From positions 1 to 64,000 of the forward strand of contig CAYWZW010000009.1 of the NCBI GenBank assembly GCA_964462945.1: a stretch of DNA of 64,000 nucleotides, written 5' to 3'. Below the pieces are notes generated by a model. The model worked only from the letters and a program-made list of their open reading frames with translations. It was not told the origin of the DNA and did no database searches. How positions within the stretch are numbered: position 1 is the stretch's first letter; each line of letters opens with the position of its first letter. Source of the stretch: GCA-020343675 sp964462945. GTDB taxonomy: Bacteria; Planctomycetota; Phycisphaerae; Sedimentisphaerales; Anaerobacaceae. A program made the translations under genes and the position numbers. Below are positions 54,419 to 63,675 of this stretch, piece after piece.

Positions 54419-55543
54419 ATGGGCGATAGATGTTTTTTCTTTGCCGGCGGAGGGACGGGAGGGCACATTTACCCTGCCCTCGCGGTGGCCGAGCAGATCG
54501 CCAGGCTTGACCCGACGGCAAGAATACACTTTTTTTGCAGCACCCGCTCTATCGACAAACACATCCTCGCCCAGACGGGCCTGGACTACCGCGTGCTTCC
54601 AGCCAAAGGTTTCTCCATCCGCGCCAAGGGCCTCATGGATTTCTATAAGTCCTTCCGGACAAGTTACAGGATGGCCAGAGAGGCGATTACGGAGAGCTGG
54701 AACACCGTCGTGGTAGGTATCGGCGGGTATGTTTCAGCGCCGGTTTGTCTGGCGGCGCATCGATCCAAAGTTCCAATTGCCCTGTTGAACGTGGACATTG
54801 TGCCGGGGCGGGCGAACAAGATCATTGCGCGCTGGGCGGACGAGATTTTCGTGCAGTTCCAGGAGACCGGGCAATATTTCGCCAAAAGAAAAAAGCCGGT
54901 CAGCGTTGTTGGCTGTCCCTTGCGAGAGGGTTTCAGCCATCCTGAGCCGGACAAGGCGATTGGGCAATTGGGTCTTGACCGGGAAAAGAAGATTCTGCTT
55001 GTAACCGGCGCATCGAGCGGCTCGGAGAACATCAACAGTGCGGTCTGTTCGCTGCTGGAGAAGCTAGAGGCTTTCGCCGATGACTGGCAGATCGTCCATC
55101 TTGCCGGGCACAACAATTACGAAAGAGTTGACAGTTGTTACAGCGATGCCAAGATCAGCCACAAGGTTTTAGACTACTTCGATGATATGGCAGATCTGCT
55201 GGCCGCCGCAGACCTGGTTATCGGCAGAAGCGGGGCGGTCAGCGTGGCCGAATACGCGGCCGCTGCGGTGCCCAGCATCTGTATGCCTTATCCGCATCAC
55301 AAAGACAGGCAGCAATATCTCAATGCGGGCAAGCTGGTCGAGGTCGGAGCGGCCGTCATTGTCGATGATCTGCCCGATGAAAAAGACCGCTCTGAATGGC
55401 TTTGGGAGGAGCTGGAAAGGCTGATGAAGGATCAGGAGGCCCGGCAGGTGATGGCCGAAGGGTGCAAAATAGTCGCGAACCTGGACGCAGACCTGAAAAT
55501 CGCACAAAAACTGCTGCAAATGGCGCCGGCAGATGCCCGGTGA
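54419..55543 (+). CDS. murG: UDP-GlcNAc--undecaprenyl-PP-MurNAc-pentapeptide GlcNAc transferase
   Basis: MurG makes lipid II on the inner face of the membrane. The 374-residue GT-B protein starts with FFFAGGGTGGHIYPALAVAE and has GIGGYVSAPVCLAA and, in the second domain, VIGRSGAVSVAEYAAAAVPS and PYPHHKDRQQYLNA. ATG at 54419 is chosen because homology begins at once; it has no clear ribosome-binding site. It is not among other division/cell-wall genes here. Confidence 0.9.
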   Translation: MGDRCFFFAGGGTGGHIYPALAVAEQIARLDPTARIHFFCSTRSIDKHILAQTGLDYRVLPAKGFSIRAKGLMDFYKSFRTSYRMAREAITESWNTVVVGIGGYVSAPVCLAAHRSKVPIALLNVDIVPGRANKIIARWADEIFVQFQETGQYFAKRKKPVSVVGCPLREGFSHPEPDKAIGQLGLDREKKILLVTGASSGSENINSAVCSLLEKLEAFADDWQIVHLAGHNNYERVDSCYSDAKISHKVLDYFDDMADLLAAADLVIGRSGAVSVAEYAAAAVPSICMPYPHHKDRQQYLNAGKLVEVGAAVIVDDLPDEKDRSEWLWEELERLMKDQEARQVMAEGCKIVANLDADLKIAQKLLQMAPADAR

Positions 55544-55766
55544 GACAGGCCAAAGACCGCCGTCTAACGGCGCGATTTTCCCTGAAATGGTTTGACAGCA
55601 GAGGCATGAACGAGGATAATTCCCGTCTTGGCTATCGGTGAGGATGGTTTTGAAGTGCCAGCGTGAATGTCCCCGGGCAGGCCCGGAGGACTGAGCCGGT
55701 TTTGGCTTTGACCACATATACGAAAGTTTTTCAGAACGGGGATCAGGATTAGAAAAAGAGGAAAAG
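55544..55766. other. Short intergenic region before the Tat-exported isomerase gene
   Basis: No gene, terminator or near-consensus promoter was recognised. A GAAAAGAGGAAAAG-like purine tract near 55750-55765 serves as ribosome-binding region for the next gene. Confidence 0.4.
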
Positions 55767-57590
55767 ATGAATACAATCAGAAACACACGCCGTGATTTCC
55801 TGAAGCAGTCGATGTATCTTGGTGCCGCAGCGGTTTCAGCCGGTCCGCTAAGCAGGGTGTTTGCCGTTGGTTCGGCGGCCCCCGGCTCCAAGATGAAATT
55901 CGGCCTGGTCACTTACCAATGGGGCAGAGACTGGGACCTGCCGACGCTGATCGCCAACTGCGAAAAGACCAAGGTGCTCGGCGTCGAGCTGCGGACCGAG
56001 CATGCCCACGGAGTCGAATCGAACCTCAACGCCCAACAACGCCAGGAAGTAAAGAAGCGATTTGCCGACAGCCCTGTTACGCTCGTGGGTCTGGGGACGA
56101 ACTTCGCCTTCCATTACGCCGAGAAGGACAAGCTCCAGAAGGACATCGAGGGAGCGAAGGAGTATGTCAAGCTCTCGCGCGATATTGGCGGCTTAGGCGT
56201 GAAGGTCAAGCCGAACGATCTGCCCAAGGGCGTGCCGCAGGAAAAGACCGTCGAGCAGATCGGCAAATCGCTCAATGAATTAGGCCGTTTCGGCGCCGAG
56301 TACGGCCAGAAGATTCGCCTCGAAGTCCACGGCGGATGCTCCCGCCTGCCCATCATGAAGGCGATTATGGACGTGGCCGACCATCCCAACGTCGGCGTTT
56401 GCTGGAACTGCAATGCGCAAGACCTCGAAGGCGAAGGGCTGGAGTATAACTTCAATCTGGTCAAAGGCCGCTTCGGTGATACGGTCCACGTTCGCGAGTT
56501 GAACATAGACGATTATCCTTACCAGCAATTGATCAATTTGTTCGCTGGAATGGACTACAAAGGCTGGATTCTTCTCGAAGCCCGCACTGAGCCTAAGGAC
56601 CGCGCTGCGGCCCTCGCCGAGCAGCGTGTGGTCTGGGACGGCATGCTGGCCAAGGCCCGGGCATCAAAGGCTCCCGCAGCCAAGGGCGGCGTCGCCATCG
56701 ATGAGGTTGACAACAAGTTAAGGGTCACGATCAACAGCAAGCTGTTCACCGAGTATTGCTATCAGGACGTGCCGCGTCCTTATTTCTATCCGGTGATTGG
56801 GCCGACGGGCGTGCCGGTCATTCGCCACTGGCCGATAAAGGACATCAATCCCGACGATGCGAAAGACCACGTACACCAAAAATCGTTATGGTTCACGCAC
56901 GGGGCCGTAAACGGCCACGATTTCTGGGCCGAGGGCGACAAGTCCGGCAAGATCGTCCACGATAAGTTTCTCAAGGTCAGCTCAGGACCTCAAAGCGGCG
57001 AAATCGTCTCAGCGAACAAGTGGGTCGCGCGGGACGGCAAAGTCGTATGTACGGACACGCGGACGCACAAATTCTACAACGTCCCGGATGGACAGATGAT
57101 GGACTTCGAGGTCACTATCCATGCCTCGGAGGGTGAAGTTGTCTTTGGCGATACAAAGGAAGGCTCGATGGCGATTCGCCTGGCCCCGACGATGCAGCTC
57201 ACACCGACCCCGGCCATGAAGCTCAAAGGCGAGACGGCCAAGGGCCATATCATCAACAGCGAAGGCGACGCCGACGCGAACACGTGGGGCAAGCGGGCAG
57301 CGTGGTGCGACTACTACGGGCCGGTTGACGGCCAGGTGGTCGGCGTGGCGATTTTCGATCATCCTTCCAATCCGAAGCATCCGACGTGGTGGCACGTGCG
57401 GGATTACGGGCTGTTCGCCGTCAACCCGTTCGGGGTGCATGACTTCGAGAAGAAGCCCGCGGGGGCCGGTGACATCAAGATTCCGGCCGGCCAGAGTCTG
57501 ACGTTTAAGTATCGCTTCTACTTCCACAAGGGCGACGAGAAGCAGGGCAGCGTGGCCGAACACTACCGCCAGTACGCCGGGACGAAATAG
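55767..57590 (+). CDS. Tat-exported TIM-barrel isomerase fused to PmoA-like (DUF6807) domain
   Basis: The 607-residue protein has a twin-arginine signal (TRRDFLKQS). A xylose-isomerase-like TIM barrel (about 45-290) follows, with FHYAEK, RLEVHGGCSR and CWNCNAQD metal-site-like segments. The C-terminal DUF6807/PmoA-family domain (about 315-600) has WPIKDINPDDAKDHVHQKSL and WWHVRDYGLFAVNPFG. Such proteins are frequent in planctomycete sugar operons. It would act in the periplasm after folding with its metal. The fusion suggests two steps, or binding plus catalysis, on one glycan-derived substrate; this is not experimentally defined as far as I know. Confidence 0.8.
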   Translation: MNTIRNTRRDFLKQSMYLGAAAVSAGPLSRVFAVGSAAPGSKMKFGLVTYQWGRDWDLPTLIANCEKTKVLGVELRTEHAHGVESNLNAQQRQEVKKRFADSPVTLVGLGTNFAFHYAEKDKLQKDIEGAKEYVKLSRDIGGLGVKVKPNDLPKGVPQEKTVEQIGKSLNELGRFGAEYGQKIRLEVHGGCSRLPIMKAIMDVADHPNVGVCWNCNAQDLEGEGLEYNFNLVKGRFGDTVHVRELNIDDYPYQQLINLFAGMDYKGWILLEARTEPKDRAAALAEQRVVWDGMLAKARASKAPAAKGGVAIDEVDNKLRVTINSKLFTEYCYQDVPRPYFYPVIGPTGVPVIRHWPIKDINPDDAKDHVHQKSLWFTHGAVNGHDFWAEGDKSGKIVHDKFLKVSSGPQSGEIVSANKWVARDGKVVCTDTRTHKFYNVPDGQMMDFEVTIHASEGEVVFGDTKEGSMAIRLAPTMQLTPTPAMKLKGETAKGHIINSEGDADANTWGKRAAWCDYYGPVDGQVVGVAIFDHPSNPKHPTWWHVRDYGLFAVNPFGVHDFEKKPAGAGDIKIPAGQSLTFKYRFYFHKGDEKQGSVAEHYRQYAGTK

Positions 57591-57643
57591 ATTGAACGTA
57601 TGCCGGAGCAGAAAACCTTTTTGTCAAGTTAGGAGAAGTTATT

Positions 57644-59131
57644 ATGAGCAAGCTGAGTCGTAGAGATTTTATGAAAAGTTCGATGGCCGTGGGAGCCGGC
57701 CTGACGCTGGCCGGGACCGCATCGCGAGTGCTGGGCGCCAATGACGACCTTCGCATCGCCGTCGTGGGCGTCGGGAGCCAGGGCGGCAGCCACATGAAGA
57801 TTTTCAGCAAGATTCCCGGCGTCCGCCTGGTGGCTATCTGCGACGCCGACCGCGACCACGTGGAGAAAAGGGCCGCCGAATTCGAGAAATCGGACGGTGC
57901 CAAACTCAAGACGTACACAGATGTCCGCGAGCTGCTGGAGAACAAGGAAATTGACGCGATTACCTCGGCCACGCCGAACCACTGGCACGCCCTTGTCACC
58001 GTCTGGGCCTGCCAGGCGGGCAAAGACGTCTATATCGAAAAGCCCGCCTGCCACGAGATCTGGGAAGGCCGCAAGATGGTCGAGGCCGCCCGCAAGTACG
58101 ACCGCATCGTCCAGATTGGGACGCAGAAACGCTCTTCCGAAGCCCATAAGGCTGCGTTCGCGTGGATTCGCGAGGGCAATATCGGCCCCATGAAGTGGGT
58201 TCGTGGCTTCTGCTACAAGGGCCGTGGTCCTGGCACCAACGGGATTGTCAACGGCACAAACGGACCGAATCCGGTCCCGGCGACTGTGGACTATAACCTG
58301 TGGTGCGGTCCCGCCGATATGGAACCGCTGCGGCGAACGGAGCTGCATTACGTCTGGCACTGGGTCTGGAACACCGGCTGCGGCGATATCGGCAACCAGG
58401 GTCCCCATGAGATGGACCTGGCGCGATGGGCGCTGGGCGATCCGGGGCTGCCGACGCGAGCCTTTAGCATCGGAGGCCGGTTCGGCGTCGGTGACGCGGG
58501 CGAGACAGCCAATACCCAGATCGCCTTCTTCGACTACAAGCCGGCGCCGTTGATCTTCGAGGTGCGCGGGCTGCCGACCAAAAAAGGCGCCCGCAACATG
58601 GACAACTACCGCCGGACCGGTGTGGACATCGGCGACTGCGTGCAGTGCGAAGGCGGCTACTTCCCCTGCGGCGACGGCGGCGGCTCCGTGTTTGACAACG
58701 ACGGCAAGAGGATCAAATCCTTCACCGGAAAGGACTACGCCGGTATCGGCGGCGAGGGGCACCATGAGAACTTCATCAAAGCCGTGCGCAGCCGCAAGGT
58801 CAGTGACCAGAATGCCGACATCGAGGTTGGACATCTCTCGGCCGCCCTGTGCCATATCGCCAATACCTCGTACCGCCTGGGCAAAAAGGCAACACCCGAT
58901 GAGATCAAGCAGGCCATCGGCGACAACGCCGAGATGATGGACTCGTTCAACAGGATGCTCGAACATCTGGCCGCCAATGAAGTGGACCTGGAGAAAGAGC
59001 CGATCGCGATGGGTCCGATGCTGACCATGGACCCGGCGAAGGAACAGTACGTCGGCGAGTACAGCGAAATGGCGAACATGTTCCTCAAGCGGAATTACCG
59101 CGAGCCGTTTGTTGTGCCGGATAAGGTCTGA
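57644..59131 (+). CDS. Tat-exported Gfo/Idh/MocA-family oxidoreductase
   Basis: The 495-residue protein has a Tat signal (SRRDFMKSS) and the NAD-binding motif GVGSQGGSHM. The EKP motif YIEKPACHEIWEG, the QIGTQKRS segment and a C-terminal substrate domain with GNQGPHEMDLARWALG follow. Tat export implies the nucleotide is bound before export. Related periplasmic enzymes oxidise sugars, often at C3. GGAG precedes the ATG, and it lies 53 bases after the TIM-DUF6807 gene, probably co-transcribed. Confidence 0.88.
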   Translation: MSKLSRRDFMKSSMAVGAGLTLAGTASRVLGANDDLRIAVVGVGSQGGSHMKIFSKIPGVRLVAICDADRDHVEKRAAEFEKSDGAKLKTYTDVRELLENKEIDAITSATPNHWHALVTVWACQAGKDVYIEKPACHEIWEGRKMVEAARKYDRIVQIGTQKRSSEAHKAAFAWIREGNIGPMKWVRGFCYKGRGPGTNGIVNGTNGPNPVPATVDYNLWCGPADMEPLRRTELHYVWHWVWNTGCGDIGNQGPHEMDLARWALGDPGLPTRAFSIGGRFGVGDAGETANTQIAFFDYKPAPLIFEVRGLPTKKGARNMDNYRRTGVDIGDCVQCEGGYFPCGDGGGSVFDNDGKRIKSFTGKDYAGIGGEGHHENFIKAVRSRKVSDQNADIEVGHLSAALCHIANTSYRLGKKATPDEIKQAIGDNAEMMDSFNRMLEHLAANEVDLEKEPIAMGPMLTMDPAKEQYVGEYSEMANMFLKRNYREPFVVPDKV

Positions 59132-59174
59132 CGACAGAAAACAGAAGGCAGAGGACAGAAGACGGAAGACAACC

Positions 59175-59200
59175 GTAGGGTGTGCAACTTGTTGCACACG
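59175..59200. repeat. REP palindrome between oxidoreductase and isomerase genes
   Basis: GTAGGGTGTGCAACTTGTTG followed by CACACG forms a hairpin (GTGTGCAAC/GTTGCACAC) headed by GTAGGG, as in the other REP copies here. It ends 12 bases before the next start codon and may influence its translation. Confidence 0.75.
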
Positions 59201-59212
59201 CGGTGACTGGCA

Positions 59213-60055
59213 ATGAAGTTTGCGTTGTGCAATGAGATGTTCGAGAGCCGGCCGATGGCCCAGGTCTGCTCGGTCGCCCGGCAGTTAGGCTATCACGGAA
59301 TTGAGATCGCGCCGTTCACGCTGGCGCGGTCGGCCGAGGAGGTCACGGCCCGGCAGAAGAAAGAGGTCCGGCGAGTCATCGAGGACCACGGCCTGGAAAC
59401 CGTCGGCTTGCACTGGCTTTTTGCCGGCCCGGCGGGGCTGCACATAACCACAACGGATAATCAAGTCTGGGGCAGGACAAGGGATTACTTGTCCTGCCTC
59501 CTTGATTTGTGCAGCGGCTTAGGCGGCAAAGTCCTGGTGTTAGGCTCGCCCAAGCAGCGCAGCATCGTCGAGGGACAGACCGCAAAAGGCGCATGGCAGC
59601 GAGCCGTCGAATTGCTCAGCTCCGTTCTGGACAAGGCCGGCGAGCTGGGGCTGACGATTTGTCTTGAGCCGCTCTCGCCTGCTGAGACCAACTTCATCAA
59701 CACCGTCGCCGAAGGGATGAAAATGGTCCGCCAGATCAATCATCCAAGCCTGAAGATTCATCTCGACGTCAAGGCGATGTGCTCGGAGCCGACGCCGGAC
59801 CTCGGCGAGCTCGGTCGAGCCGTGCCAGACATCATCCGCTCGGTGCGGGCCGAGGACATCGGTCATTTTCACGTCAACGACCCGAACCTCTACGGCCCCG
59901 GCATGGGCGACATGGACTACGGCCCCATCGCCGAAGCGGTCAAGGAGGTCGGCTACAACAAATGGCTCAGCGTCGAAGTCTTCAAATACGACCCCGACCC
60001 CGAAACCATCGCCCGCAAGAGCATCGAGTACCTCCACAAGTTCTGGAATGGGTGA
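59213..60055 (+). CDS. Sugar phosphate isomerase/epimerase-family TIM-barrel protein
   Basis: The 280-residue protein belongs to the AP-endonuclease 2/xylose-isomerase-like barrel family (IolE/YcjR-like). It has GYHGIEIAPF, the metal-ligand segments CLEPLSPAETNFINT, KIHLDVKAM and HFHVNDPN, and a C-terminal LSVEVFKYDP. It has no signal peptide, so it acts in the cytosol, unlike the two preceding gene products. It may isomerise, epimerise or cleave the sugar delivered by them. No ribosome-binding site is evident because a REP element lies just upstream. Confidence 0.85.
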   Translation: MKFALCNEMFESRPMAQVCSVARQLGYHGIEIAPFTLARSAEEVTARQKKEVRRVIEDHGLETVGLHWLFAGPAGLHITTTDNQVWGRTRDYLSCLLDLCSGLGGKVLVLGSPKQRSIVEGQTAKGAWQRAVELLSSVLDKAGELGLTICLEPLSPAETNFINTVAEGMKMVRQINHPSLKIHLDVKAMCSEPTPDLGELGRAVPDIIRSVRAEDIGHFHVNDPNLYGPGMGDMDYGPIAEAVKEVGYNKWLSVEVFKYDPDPETIARKSIEYLHKFWNG

Positions 60056-60076
60056 CCGGTACCTGCTGAGGATTAT

Positions 60077-60140
60077 GGTGTGCATGGCACACCCTACTTT
60101 TCAATCGGCGTCGCAGATTGTAGGGTGTGCCGTGCACACC
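60077..60140. repeat. Inverted REP pair upstream of the RAYT gene
   Basis: GGTGTGCATGGCACACCCTA with a final C at 60077-60097 and GTAGGGTGTGCCGTGCACAC with C at 60120-60140 are head-to-head copies of the same palindrome. They form a BIME directly before the transposase start. Confidence 0.85.
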
Positions 60141-60153
60141 GTTTCGGTGTCTG

Positions 60154-60726
60154 ATGCCCAACTACCGCAGACAATTTCAGCCGGGGGGAACGTTCTTTTT
60201 CACCGTTGTCACTGCACAGCGGTGCGACCTCTTTTCGGATGATGTGGCTCGTGCGTACTTGCGGACCGCCATTAGCACGGTTCAAAGTGAGCAGCCGTTC
60301 GACATAGTCGCAATCGTGCTGTTGCCGAATCATATCCATTGCATTTGGACCTTGCCCGAAAATGACAGCGATTTTTCCGCCCGCTGGTCGTGCATCAAGA
60401 GGTGGTTTACTAAGCAGTGGATTGCTGACCATCGCGACGAAGCAGCCATCTCCCCCACGCGTCGCAAGCATCGGGAATGCGGGATTTGGCAGAAGCGGTT
60501 CTGGGAGCACCACATCCGCGATGAGCAGGACCTGATTCATCATGTCAATTATATCCACTACAATCCCGTAAAGCATCTGCTCGTGACTTGTCCTCACGCG
60601 TGGCCGTATTCCAGCTTCCGCCAGTGGGTGAAAGAAGGTTACTACAAAGAGGATTGGCTGTGCATTTGCGATGGCCGGCGGCCCATGACGCCAGATTGTG
60701 GTTCAATCACCGCCGCAGGCGAGTAA
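60154..60726 (+). CDS. REP-associated tyrosine transposase (RAYT)
   Basis: The 190-residue Y1 transposase of the IS200/IS605-related RAYT type has the HUH motif His60-x-His62 (LLPNHIHCIW) and the catalytic Tyr in the helix YIHYNPVKH (Tyr133 or Tyr136). It also has the WQKRFWEHHIRDEQDL segment typical of RAYTs. It is flanked on both sides by REP palindromes with a GTAGGG head, its likely substrates. ATG at 60154 gives the normal N-terminus (NYRRQFQPGGTFFFT). The gene looks intact, so REP mobility may be current. It is a single chromosomal gene rather than a simple insertion sequence. Confidence 0.92.
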   Translation: MPNYRRQFQPGGTFFFTVVTAQRCDLFSDDVARAYLRTAISTVQSEQPFDIVAIVLLPNHIHCIWTLPENDSDFSARWSCIKRWFTKQWIADHRDEAAISPTRRKHRECGIWQKRFWEHHIRDEQDLIHHVNYIHYNPVKHLLVTCPHAWPYSSFRQWVKEGYYKEDWLCICDGRRPMTPDCGSITAAGE

Positions 60727-61065
60727 CAACGGTCGCTATGCGATCACTTTCACCGTTTCGGCCGCATACTCCTGCCTGCGATGAGCCAGCAATCTCAGGA
60801 TTATGGTGTGCACGGCACACCCTACATGCTACATGCTGCTTGTCATGCTGAGCGAAGCGCAGCGGAGTAGGGGCGGCCCCATGTGGCCGCCCTATGAATC
60901 GGGCAACCACACGGGGTTGCCCCTACGGGCCGGCGAACGCACAAATCATAAATCTGATTGTCGATTGACGATTGTGGCGAGGCCGTCCCGGCCTTGCGTC
61001 CCGCTGGCATCTTGCCAGCGGTAGAGGACAAGGGCAAGATGCCCTCGCCACATCGAACTTCTGAC
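60727..61065. repeat. Cluster of REP and palindromic repeats downstream of RAYT
   Basis: The spacer carries GGTGTGCACGGCACACCCTA plus C at 60805-60825 and a GTCATGCTGAGCGAAGCGCA repeat at 60842. A head-to-head pair of a second REP type follows: GTAGGGGCGGCCCCATGTGG with CCGCCC at 60867-60892, then the inverse GGGCAACCACACGGGGTTGC with CCCTAC at 60901-60926. A nested palindrome at 60974-61051 is bounded by GTGGCGAGG / CCTCGCCAC-like arms with three internal hairpins. No gene is seen. Confidence 0.8.
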
Positions 61066-61614
61066 TTACAGCAATTTCGCTCGCAGGCTCCGGGTCGCGC
61101 GGTGGAACCGGGCGCGGGCCTTCTGGGGCGTCGTGCGCGTCAGAGAGGCGATCTTGGCGTAGGGGAGCTGCTCGTAGCAGCGAAGCCCAAGCACGTCTCT
61201 GTGCTCCCGGCTGAGCTCCTCCAGCAGGGCCGAGAGCCGTTGGAGCGTCTCGGCGTGGATTCTCGATTCCAAAACACCGTCATTGCGCCCGTTGCGCGAT
61301 GGGTCCCCAAGCAGATGTTCTTTCGCCGAGGCGTGCAGCCGGGATAACCTGACGTTGTCCTGAATCTTGTTCCAGGCGATTCGATACACCCACGGCCAGA
61401 ACTTTCGCGTGTCCCGCAGCGAACGAAGCTCCAGCACGACCGTCAGCAGCGTTTCCTGCAGAATATCCTCCGTCAGGTCGGGGTCCCAGGTGGTCCGCAG
61501 GACAAAGGGATACAGCCGCTCCCGGACGGCCACAGCCAGGTTTCCCATGCCCTCCCGGCTGCCCGAACGAGCGGCGATCAAGAGCTGCTGAATGGATTGA
61601 CAACTGCGACTCAT
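61066..61614 (-). CDS. ECF-type RNA polymerase sigma factor
   Basis: The 182-residue protein has sigma region 2 (DLTEDILQETLLTVVLELRS, then FWPWVYRIAWNKIQDNVR) and region 4 (LSREHRDVLGLRCYEQLPYA, then AKIASLT). ATG at 61614 follows GAGGG by 8 bases. The frame is open to 61818, but that part is derived from dispersed repeats. No recognised anti-sigma factor is adjacent; the upstream membrane protein with a zinc ribbon might sense or tether it, which is speculation. The planctomycete expansion of such factors is well known. Confidence 0.85.
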   Translation of the reverse strand: MSRSCQSIQQLLIAARSGSREGMGNLAVAVRERLYPFVLRTTWDPDLTEDILQETLLTVVLELRSLRDTRKFWPWVYRIAWNKIQDNVRLSRLHASAKEHLLGDPSRNGRNDGVLESRIHAETLQRLSALLEELSREHRDVLGLRCYEQLPYAKIASLTRTTPQKARARFHRATRSLRAKLL

Positions 61615-61835
61615 CTGTACGGCCCTCACCCTCATAAGGCCGCTCGCCCGCAAGAGGTAACGGAAAAATCGCCGAGCATCCGCTCCGCAGGGGCGCGACG
61701 CGCAGGCGTCCCGAGCTTGTCCCTTAGGGACGAAGCCGAGGGACCTCAGAAAATATCGAATATCGAACATCGAATGACGAAGGAAAGAGTATGCACGCCT
61801 CACTTCGACATTCGACATTCATCATTTGATATTCA
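61615..61835. repeat. Repeat-derived spacer between sigma factor and membrane protein
   Basis: The sequence consists of G/C palindromic words (GGGACGAAGCCGAGGGACC near 61729-61745) and AATATCGAATATCGAACATCG / TTCGACATTCGACATTC tandem words at about 61752-61830. It produces misleading open-frame extension of the sigma factor. Confidence 0.55.
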
Positions 61836-63665
61836 TTATTCGTTCTTTCTTTGTGTCTTTGTGCCTTCGTGGCTGAAATCAGCAAGCACTCTCCACGCCG
61901 GCGGGGTCAGGTCGGGGACGTGCCAGGGGCTGGCGCAGCGGTGGCATTTGTCCATGTCCGGCCGTCGCGGATGGCCGCAGTTGGCGCAGGTGACCAGAGT
62001 CACCTGCGGCCGGCTCAGCCGGTACGTGATGTAGCCGGCAAGCCCGAAGGCGATGGCCCCGGCAACCCAGTAACGCCTCGCGTTTCGCGAAAGCCCGACG
62101 ACGGCGGCGTTTTTACCGACCCGACCGGCGAGTCCTATCGCCAAAACAATCGAAGGCAACATCAGCCCCAGTGCAGAAAAAAGTCTTTCCGCGAAGTTTC
62201 CCTCGCTGTCTCTTGCGATCATTGCGACAAATGAATTGGGCAGCAGGAACAATGCTCTATGGCCGGAGCCGGCCTCGAACGTCGAGGCTGTGAAATAAGA
62301 GGCAAGCGAGAGAACCGGCGGATGGAGATTCTCCGCCAGATATTTGCCGATGGTCGATATGGGCGCCCAGGGTGCCTTCCAGAAGGCCGCCTTGCTGGAC
62401 TGAAGATATGAAGTGCTCGAACCTTCATCTATTGGCAGCTTGGTGTATTTGATCTTGATTCGATTTCCCTGTGCGTCGAAGACGGTCAGGGCCATAGCGG
62501 TGCCGTCGCGAGAAGTGCCGATTACGAACATTCCCAGGTACTCTCTTTTCACCCTGGAAGCGACTTGCCCGACTTGCGTCTGGCGTGATGGCCTGGGACC
62601 GGGCGATGCGTTGAGAGCCTCAAGGTCGTATGGCTCCGGCTCGCCAAAGCTCATCCTAAGCAGTCTGCCATCTTCGCGGTAGAACTTGCTCAAGACCAGC
62701 GGCCAGACCTCGTAATCCAACAGATCCTTCGGCGTCACAAAAGACGGCTCCGTGCCGAAGTACGTCTCGGGGGCGGGCAGCAAGCCTGCCATTCCAGCGA
62801 ATTCAAGGGTCTCTTTGTCGAGCAGATCAATCCGGCCGCTCCGGTCAAGGACCAATAGATATGGGCCGGCGCCCCGAGTAAGGAAATCCGGTATGATTGG
62901 CTCGTAATCTGCCCGCATACGATAGTCGTTCGGGTCTTTTTCAGAGACTTTAACTCGGGGCGATTGCAGATAGAAAGACTGTGGCTGAAAGATGTTCTTG
63001 TTGAGCTGACCTATCCGGATCGGCTCGCGTGAGCCGTTGTTGGCGAGCTCGGGGCCCTTCACGACGGTTTTGTTGTCAAAGTCGATCTTGAAAAACCGTC
63101 GCAGTTGCTTGTCATACACCATGAGTTCCATCGGACTTCGCAGGTTCCGGAGGTTCCAATTGCTATCTATAATGGGCTCGGTAAATCGACCAAGAGTTTT
63201 ATCTGGAGTCTGTGCGACGCCTTCCGGGCCGATATACACATCTACATCCTTGGGCCTTATGCTTTTGTCAGGCATGGCCTGTATATCGAGGTATTTGCAG
63301 ACCAGTAGCCCGGACGCCCTGTCGAAGAATATCCACTCGTCGTCCTCGAAAAGATAGACGTTTGACTGGCGGTCTCCTGGATACCTCGCGAAAAAATAAT
63401 CGACAATTCCAGCAACGGACAAGGGAGGCTCGATATGGATATTAGCGGACACGCACGAGTGGAGAGCTACATTGGGGTCATTTTCAATTTCCGGCGGCAC
63501 CAGGCCGGATGGTTCGATGCGGACGTACGTCGCCTCATCGGGCATCCCCACGGCAATCGATGTCTCGCATATAAACCGAATCCAGAATAGCGGCAGCGAT
63601 AAGAAGACCAGGACGATAAAGCCCGTGGCCAGGACCTTGATGGGATGACTTATCACAGATTTCAT
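61836..63665 (-). CDS. Membrane protein with C-terminal zinc ribbon
   Basis: This 609-residue protein is of unknown family. It has an N-terminal membrane segment (VLATGFIVLVFLSLPLFWI), a large probably extracytoplasmic domain with propeller-like strands, and two membrane helices near the C-terminus. The C-terminus holds a zinc-ribbon pattern CANCGHPRRPDMDKCHRC. ATG at 63665 or 63671 is chosen over 63740 because AGGA lies 8 bases upstream of 63665. The last residues (SHEGTKTQRKNE) are translated from a CACGAAGGCACAAAG-type dispersed repeat, so the original stop was lost. It follows the next gene by 10 bases and was probably co-transcribed with it. Confidence 0.7.
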   Translation of the reverse strand: MKSVISHPIKVLATGFIVLVFLSLPLFWIRFICETSIAVGMPDEATYVRIEPSGLVPPEIENDPNVALHSCVSANIHIEPPLSVAGIVDYFFARYPGDRQSNVYLFEDDEWIFFDRASGLLVCKYLDIQAMPDKSIRPKDVDVYIGPEGVAQTPDKTLGRFTEPIIDSNWNLRNLRSPMELMVYDKQLRRFFKIDFDNKTVVKGPELANNGSREPIRIGQLNKNIFQPQSFYLQSPRVKVSEKDPNDYRMRADYEPIIPDFLTRGAGPYLLVLDRSGRIDLLDKETLEFAGMAGLLPAPETYFGTEPSFVTPKDLLDYEVWPLVLSKFYREDGRLLRMSFGEPEPYDLEALNASPGPRPSRQTQVGQVASRVKREYLGMFVIGTSRDGTAMALTVFDAQGNRIKIKYTKLPIDEGSSTSYLQSSKAAFWKAPWAPISTIGKYLAENLHPPVLSLASYFTASTFEAGSGHRALFLLPNSFVAMIARDSEGNFAERLFSALGLMLPSIVLAIGLAGRVGKNAAVVGLSRNARRYWVAGAIAFGLAGYITYRLSRPQVTLVTCANCGHPRRPDMDKCHRCASPWHVPDLTPPAWRVLADFSHEGTKTQRKNE

Positions 63666-63675
63666 AAACATGTTC

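Noticed and set aside
57629..59197. 522-codon minus-strand frame opposite the Tat oxidoreductase
   Set aside because: Antisense shadow; the plus strand has a Tat signal, NAD motif and EKP motif.
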